DNA of 64,000 bases, taken from contig NC_030683.2 of the NCBI RefSeq assembly GCF_000004195.4, positions 3,565,133-3,629,132 on the forward strand, read 5' to 3'. The position numbers and the translations under genes are program-made. This document shows, piece by piece, positions 61,501 to 64,000 of this stretch. The notes beneath the pieces were generated by a model, which was not told where the DNA came from, ran no database searches, and saw only the letters and a program-made list of their open reading frames with translations. Position 1 is the stretch's first letter, and the number at the start of each line of letters is the position of its first letter. The stretch is from Xenopus tropicalis (lineage: Eukaryota > Chordata > Amphibia > Anura > Pipidae).

Positions 61501-61973
61501 TGTGAGAAGAAGGGCTAAGAAATATATGGGCGGAACCAGAAAACAGAAAACATAAAACATATTCATATTCTCTGCATTACATTTTTGGACAAAATGTCAT
61601 TTTATTTTGAAAATTATCTTTTTTTTTTAAACTAAAATAAAATAAATGATTTTCTCATCTTCTTTGAGTTCAAGTTTGTTCTTTAATTCAGACCAGGAAG
61701 AGAGATTACCATTTGTTGGGTCCAAAATATCCTTCATTACGGTTATGAGATTTTAAAGATTTAGGAACTTCACCCCATTGTTAATTTATTAATCTTTCCT
61801 TTAGGGAATGGGATTCCTGCACAACAGCCCATTGAATTCTCATGGGAACCTCAAGCCGACCAACTGCCTGGTAGATAGTCGTATGCAGGTCAAACTCTCC
61901 GGCTTTGGTTTATGGGAATTTAAACACGGGACAACCATACGGGATATTACAGGGAAAGATGTCAATTATACAG
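40111..61973 (+). CDS. gucy2g: gucy2g-like receptor guanylyl cyclase (5' 13 exons, continues past the window)
   Basis: Single-pass receptor that converts GTP to cGMP. Thirteen exons splice in phase to about 736 codons: signal peptide about 1-39 (hydrophobic VSALLLSALILHAPGS), an extracellular ANF-receptor domain with NFS/NRT/NTS-type glycosylation sites and paired cysteines, a juxtamembrane CGFQNEFC motif typical of membrane cyclases, a membrane segment at about 490-513, then a kinase-homology domain. In that domain HGNLKPTNC replaces the HRD loop (no catalytic Asp), SGFG replaces DFG, and VAIR replaces the VAIK lysine motif, so it is a pseudokinase. The helical linker and cyclase domain lie beyond 64000. 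The subtype rests on the divergent ACSL5 neighbour (GUCY2G in mammals) plus general similarity. Rodent GC-G is reported in Grueneberg ganglion and testis, and the human copy is a pseudogene. Two junctions have alternatives (exon 3 donor, exon 6/7). Confidence 0.9.
40672..41778 (-). mobile_element. MITE-internal 112-bp array, copy D (full element in gucy2g intron 1)
   Basis: Both ends are visible: acaagtatgggatccctta, tccagaaacccgttatcc at the left, and cattctggataacaggtcc, catacctgta at the right. About 7.8 internal units, with tttaatgg/tttcatgg alternation in part. Confidence 0.85.
41775..41985. mobile_element. Fragment of the TTAA/T2-like MITE
   Basis: attcagccaatctctcactc, accctagcaaccagatacc and gctgctgaagaaaaag match the right half of the element at 29055. 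Confidence 0.5.
42337..45680 (+). repeat. 94-bp minisatellite, about 35 copies, abutting gucy2g exon 2
   Basis: Unit ctgctgaattgtgcttagta, caggggaatccctatgtgc, catagttttatggtatctct, ctgtacaggctatgagcaaa. It ends 14 bases before the exon 2 acceptor. Indels are dense between about 43080 and 44560, rarer elsewhere. Each unit contains ctctctgtacag|g, an acceptor-like string in sense orientation. Confidence 0.96.
45695..46043 (+). CDS. gucy2g: gucy2g exon 2
   Basis: Acceptor TTTCCAG|GTGACG; donor CCAGAG|GTACTC. Encodes VTGLLVSSWNIPMFGFVSQ, YFKWNSVAMFGG and ANFTVTARIKYDPGSPESL; ANF-receptor fold; 349 nt, ends phase 1. Minisatellites sit within 20 bases on both sides. Confidence 0.93.
46060..48245 (+). 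repeat. 31-bp minisatellite filling gucy2g intron 2, about 70 copies
   Basis: Unit tctgttacccaccggcccct, gtctcccccag. It starts about 18 bases after the exon 2 donor and ends about 50 before the exon 3 acceptor. All three plus frames are mostly open (798, 758 and 616 codons) because the unit lacks stops. Confidence 0.97.
48297..48421 (+). CDS. gucy2g: gucy2g exon 3
   Basis: Acceptor TTCGCAG|TGATCA. Encodes VIILVTSSVDARSVLIEAEK, then GLTDGTYVFIMVQQFE. Two in-frame donors exist: FE|GTCAGC at 48406 and the stronger CCTG|GTGAGT at 48421, which adds VSGFL. I chose the stronger site. Confidence 0.85.
48655..48828 (+). CDS. gucy2g: gucy2g exon 4
   Basis: Acceptor TTTGCAG|GATAAT; donor GCCCAG|GTGAGT. 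Encodes DNFWKDSLKSETEIILKAYE, ALNSTYSYAAFMKEVYHKL; 174 nt, phase 0 at both ends. Confidence 0.92.
49566..49710 (+). CDS. gucy2g: gucy2g exon 5
   Basis: Acceptor CCCCAG|GTGAGC; donor TGTACG|GTAAGC. Encodes VSPYSAYLYDSVLLYALGLK through GYNRTDLY; the Y.YDSVLLYA stretch is typical of ANF-receptor ectodomains. Ends phase 1. Confidence 0.93.
49918..50060. mobile_element. Dispersed repeat fragment
   Basis: gcatacctcccaacatttga, aaaagagggacaaaaag and ccacgcccacttttgtgg are strings I recognise from an abundant frog repeat; class unknown. Confidence 0.4.
50085..50170. repeat. Degenerate single copy of the 104-bp acsl5 unit
   Basis: ccctcatactgtactaccta, aggaaaacaatatagcaac and aaatacaaatatagagagaa align along the 104-bp unit, with about one mismatch in six. 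It lies in gucy2g intron 5. Confidence 0.6.
50210..50515. repeat. Degenerate cccccata(g/c)acagt repeat
   Basis: Short segments such as gcccccatacacagt and gcccccatagacaatg recur irregularly every 15-35 bases in gucy2g intron 5. Confidence 0.75.
50734..50868 (+). CDS. gucy2g: gucy2g exon 6
   Basis: Acceptor CCTTAG|GGATCA. Encodes GITGSLGIDENGERFIDYAV then YDLQHSDNTSRFVPVLRFD. The donor is ambiguous: ATGT|GTAGGT (end 50868, phase 1) is best by consensus; an end at 50866 (phase 2) pairs with a different exon 7 acceptor. Confidence 0.85.
50960..51925. repeat. About 240-bp tandem repeat, 4 copies, derived from a dispersed element
   Basis: ttactgctgcgctgcaagtt recurs near 50970, 51210, 51448 and 51688. 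The unit, with cgatcagcagaacaatggg and cagttacatgggagtagg, resembles part of a frog transposon common in transcripts. It ends about 35 bases before gucy2g exon 7. Confidence 0.85.
51962..52054 (+). CDS. gucy2g: gucy2g exon 7 (juxtamembrane)
   Basis: Encodes LPFINWPGSSIPKDRPQCGF then QNEFCQAAVI; the W.G...P.DRP.CGF...C pattern precedes the membrane segment in receptor cyclases. Acceptor CCTCAG|CG (51962) pairs with donor 50868; CTTTAG|CC (51951) would pair with 50866. Donor AATAG|GTAAGT. Confidence 0.83.
52065..52333. mobile_element. TTAA/T2-like MITE, partial
   Basis: ctctcatttaaaccactgcc, cggttgctaaggtaatctg and ctcaaaggtgaacaaccc, followed by ctttaa. Matches the right two-thirds of the element at 29055. 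Confidence 0.55.
52628..54396 (+). mobile_element. MITE-internal 112-bp array, copy E (about 13.6 units, full ends)
   Basis: Left end acaggtatgggacccatta, right end gataaggggtccgatacctg. The internal units have very many single-base insertions and deletions from about 52930 on, unlike copies A, B and D. Confidence 0.85.
54656..54822 (+). CDS. gucy2g: gucy2g exon 8 (transmembrane segment)
   Basis: Acceptor TGCCAG|ATACCC; donor CAAAAG|GTAACG. Encodes VMALIATLVLTAVGGF and LFVLFLIIQKWRLKRH, one hydrophobic helix followed by a basic stop-transfer, then NWWHINYADITILKDQK at the start of the cytoplasmic part. Confidence 0.94.
54944..55093 (+). CDS. gucy2g: gucy2g exon 9
   Basis: Acceptor CCACAG|AACACG; donor TATCAG|GTACAG. 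A serine/threonine-rich stretch (NTSRTSPVSTPTSKRLGSFG) and GKEVFYAIIGLYQ. Membrane cyclases commonly have phosphorylated Ser/Thr here; that role is inferred. 150 nt, phase 0. Confidence 0.92.
55190..57580. repeat. 51-bp A/T-rich minisatellite, about 47 copies, in gucy2g intron 9
   Basis: Unit cacagtgtaacccccatatc, ctatacacacagtaactgta, taatatatagg. The part from about 55270 to 57100 is full of indels; 57110-57580 is almost perfect. Confidence 0.95.
58295..58450. repeat. Inverted repeat (hairpin) at the head of a 71-bp array
   Basis: gtaccccctgttgtgaaat through gaggagttccttatg is inverted at 58385-58445 (tggaactccttggtcacttc, then agggggtactttatt). The roughly 30-base loop contains actcggtcccggcccc. 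It looks like an intact small MITE. Confidence 0.7.
58400..59095. repeat. 71-bp tandem repeat, about 9-10 copies
   Basis: Unit cactatatattataaggaac, tcctcgggggcttataatat, ccctatatgttacaataggg, ggcactttatt. It is the right arm of the inverted repeat at 58295-58450, amplified head to tail. Confidence 0.93.
59750..59906. mobile_element. MITE with ttatgtaataaaagg terminal inverted repeats
   Basis: ggttatgtaataaaaggtgc at the left is mirrored by ctgccttttattacataagg at the right. It ends about 30 bases before the gucy2g exon 10 acceptor. Confidence 0.7.
59938..60024 (+). CDS. gucy2g: gucy2g exon 10
   Basis: Acceptor TTTTAG|GGTAAC; donor CGCGTG|GTAAGG. Encodes GNSVAIRHLSDQT and RRPSVVREFRV. VAIR aligns with the VAVK/VAIK strand of the kinase-homology domain, with Arg in place of the ATP-contacting Lys. 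Confidence 0.9.
60205..60545. mobile_element. Possible hAT-like element or decayed transposon
   Basis: Starts cagcggtccccaaactacgg and ends cggccccttgggtcagaaat then gctg. The ends are weakly inverted and the interior GC-rich. Clear target duplication not seen; low certainty. Confidence 0.3.
60766..60870 (+). CDS. gucy2g: gucy2g exon 11
   Basis: Acceptor TTTCAG|ATGCGA; donor CTCAAG|GTACGG. Encodes MREMKNENLVTFFGVCTEPP and VTQYCKKGSLK, a kinase-homology-domain hinge region very close to other receptor cyclases. Confidence 0.94.
61046..61117 (+). CDS. gucy2g: gucy2g exon 12
   Basis: Acceptor CCCCAG|GATGTT; donor GTCAAT|GTAAGC. Encodes DVLMNHDIELDWMFKVSFAY then DIVN; LDWMF..S is a cyclase kinase-homology motif. 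72 nt. Confidence 0.94.
61130..61476. mobile_element. TTAA/T2-like MITE, near full length
   Basis: Left end ttatagaatggcctattcct, right end gaaggtgaacttcccctttaa. Interior landmarks match the element at 29055. In gucy2g intron 12. Confidence 0.65.
61805..61973 (+). CDS. gucy2g: gucy2g exon 13
   Basis: Acceptor CTTTAG|GGAATG; donor ATACAG|GTGGGG. Encodes GMGFLHNSPLNSHGNLKPTN, QVKLSGFGLWEFKHG. HGNLK replaces HRDLK and SGFG replaces DFG, so no phosphotransfer is expected. Ends phase 1; the following exons lie outside the window. Confidence 0.95.
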
Positions 61974-62019
61974 GTGGGGACTGTGAGGGGAGTAGTACCT
62001 TACATAATTACTATTATTA

Positions 62020-64000
62020 TCCCCCCACTGCTACTATAGGCACCATCTCTCCCTACTATACCTGCTATCCCACAGCCCCAGTCCCTTCCCAGAGGCTATT
62101 ATCCCCCCACTGCTACTATAGGCACCATCTCTCCCTACTATACCTGCTATCCCACAGCCCCAGTCCCTTCCCAGAGGCTTATTTATCCCCCCACTGCTAC
62201 TATAGGCACCATCTCTCCCTACTATACCTGCTATCCCACAGCCCAGTCCCTTCCCAGAGGCTATTATCCCCCCACTGCTACTATAGCACCATCTCTCCCT
62301 ACTATACCTGCTATCCCACAGCCCCAGTCCCTTCCCAGAGGCTATTATCCCCCCACTGCTACTATAGGGCACCATCTCTCCCTACTATACCTGCTATCCC
62401 ACAGCCCCAGTCCCTTCCCAGAGGCTATTATCCCCCCCACTGCTACTATAGGCACCATCTCTCCCTACTATACCTGCTATCCCACAGCCCCAGTCCCTTC
62501 CCAGAGGCTATTATCCCCCCACTGCTACTATAGGCACCATCTCTCCCTACCTATACCTGCTATCCCACAGCCCCAGTCCCTTCCAGAGGCTATTATCCCC
62601 CCACTGCTACTATAGGCACCATCTCTCCCTACTATACCTGCTATCCCACAGCCCCAGTCCCTTCCCAGAGGCTATTATCCCCCCACTGCTACTATAGGCA
62701 CCATCTCTCCCTACTATACCTGCTATCCACAGCCCAGTCCCTTCCCAGAGGCTATTATCCCCCCACTGCTACTATAGGCACCATCTCTCCCTAACTTACC
62801 TGCTATCCCACAGCCCCAGTCCCTTCCCAGAGGCTATTATCCCCCCACTGCTACTATAGGCACCATCTCTCCCTACTATACCTGCTATCCCACAGCCCCA
62901 GTCCCCTTCCCAGAGGCTATTATCCCCCCACTGCTACTATAGGCACCATCTCTCCCTACTATACCTGCTATCCCACAGCCCCAGTCCCTTCCCAGAGGCT
63001 ATTATCCCCACTGCTACTATAGGCACCATCTCTCCCTACTATACCTGCTATCCCACAGCCCCAGTCCCTTCCCAGAGGCTATTATCCCCCCACTGCTACT
63101 ATAGGCACCATCTCTCCCTACTATACCTGCTATCCCACAGCCCCAGTCCCTTCCCAGAGGCTATTATCCCACTGCTACTATAGGCACCATCTCTCCCTAC
63201 TATACCTGCTATCCCACAGCCCCAGTCCCTTCCCAGAGGCTATTATCCCCCCACTGCTACTATAGGCACCATCTCTCCCTACTATACCTGCTATCCCACA
63301 GCCCCAGTCCCCTTCCCAGAGGCTATTATCCCCCCACTGCTACTATAGGCACCATCTCTCCCTACCTATACCTGCCTTATCCACAGCCCCAGTCCCTTCC
63401 CAGAGGCTATTATCCCACTGCTACTATAGGCACCATCTCTCCCTACTATACCTGCCTATCCCACAGCCCCAGTCCCTTCCCAGAGGCTATTATCCCCCCA
63501 CTGCTACTATAGGCCACCATCTCTCCCTACTATACCTGCTATCCCACAGCCCCAGTCCCTTCCCAGAGGCTATTATCCCCACTGCTACTATAGGCACCAT
63601 CTCTCCCTACTATACCTGCTATCCCACAGCCCCAGTCCCTTCCCAGAGGCTATTATCCCCCACTGCTACTATAGGCACCATCTCTCCCTACTATACCTGC
63701 TATCCCACAGCCCCAGTCCCCCCCTTCCCAGAGGCTATTATCCCCCCACTGCTACTATAGGCACCATCTCTCCCTACTATACCTGCTATCCCACAGCCCC
63801 AGTCCCCTTCCCAGAGGCTATTATCCCCCACTGCTACTATAGGCACCATCTCTCCCTACTATACCTGCTATCCCACAGCCCCAGTCCCTTCCCAGAGGCT
63901 ATTATCCCCCCACTGCTACTATAGGCACCATGTCTCCCTACTATACCTGCTATCCCACAGCCCCAGTCCCTTCCCAGAGGCTATTATCCCCCCACTGCTA
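62020..64000 (+). repeat. 82-bp minisatellite in gucy2g intron 13, at least 24 copies, runs off the window
   Basis: Unit ctgctatcccacagcccca, gtcccttcccagaggctatt, atccccccactgctactata, ggcaccatctctccctacta. It starts about 50 bases after the exon 13 donor. Each unit has two sense acceptor-like strings, tatcccacag and cccttcccag. Confidence 0.96.

Overview
The window is vertebrate nuclear DNA, almost certainly from a clawed frog (Xenopus, X. tropicalis-like). The grounds are spliced genes with GT-AG introns, a very high load of short tandem repeats, and several dispersed repeats I recognise from Xenopus. The latter are TTAA-type MITEs and a terminal-inverted-repeat element with an internal 112-bp tandem repeat.

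Two protein genes lie head to head. On the minus strand is a complete long-chain acyl-CoA synthetase gene, acsl5. It has 20 coding exons between 26134 and 4021, a likely non-coding first exon ending at 31909, and poly(A) signals near 3680. The spliced reading frame is 683 codons with no internal stop, which to my knowledge is the length of human ACSL5. On the plus strand, from 40111 to the window end, is the 5' part of a receptor guanylyl cyclase. It has 13 exons and about 736 codons: signal peptide, extracellular ANF-receptor-like domain, one membrane segment and most of the kinase-homology domain. The cyclase catalytic exons lie beyond base 64000. As I recall, ACSL5 and GUCY2G (a pseudogene in humans) are divergent neighbours in mammals, and this synteny supports the name gucy2g.

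Layout: 1-3660, intergenic 3' flank of acsl5 with a G-rich polypurine minisatellite; 3660-26143, acsl5 3'UTR and coding exons; 26144-31908, acsl5 intron 1; 31909 to about 32100, acsl5 first exon and promoter; 32100-40110, shared intergenic region dominated by a 4.1-kb array of a 42-bp unit; 40111-64000, gucy2g.

About 37 kb (more than half) is tandem repeat. Nearly every intron has its own minisatellite, often starting within 10-60 bases of a splice site. Two unit types (104 bp and 19 bp) each occur in two different acsl5 introns. The long open frames over these arrays (up to 944 codons, often several frames and both strands at once) come from stop-free repeat units and are not genes. Several arrays have dense single-base indels while similar arrays nearby are clean, which suggests unpolished long-read sequence.

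The two genes do not form a pathway. acsl5 activates fatty acids to acyl-CoA at the ER or mitochondrial outer membrane; gucy2g would encode a membrane cGMP-producing sensor. I found no new enzyme system, CRISPR array or RNA gene. The notable features are the repeat architecture and its possible effects on splicing and promoter function.
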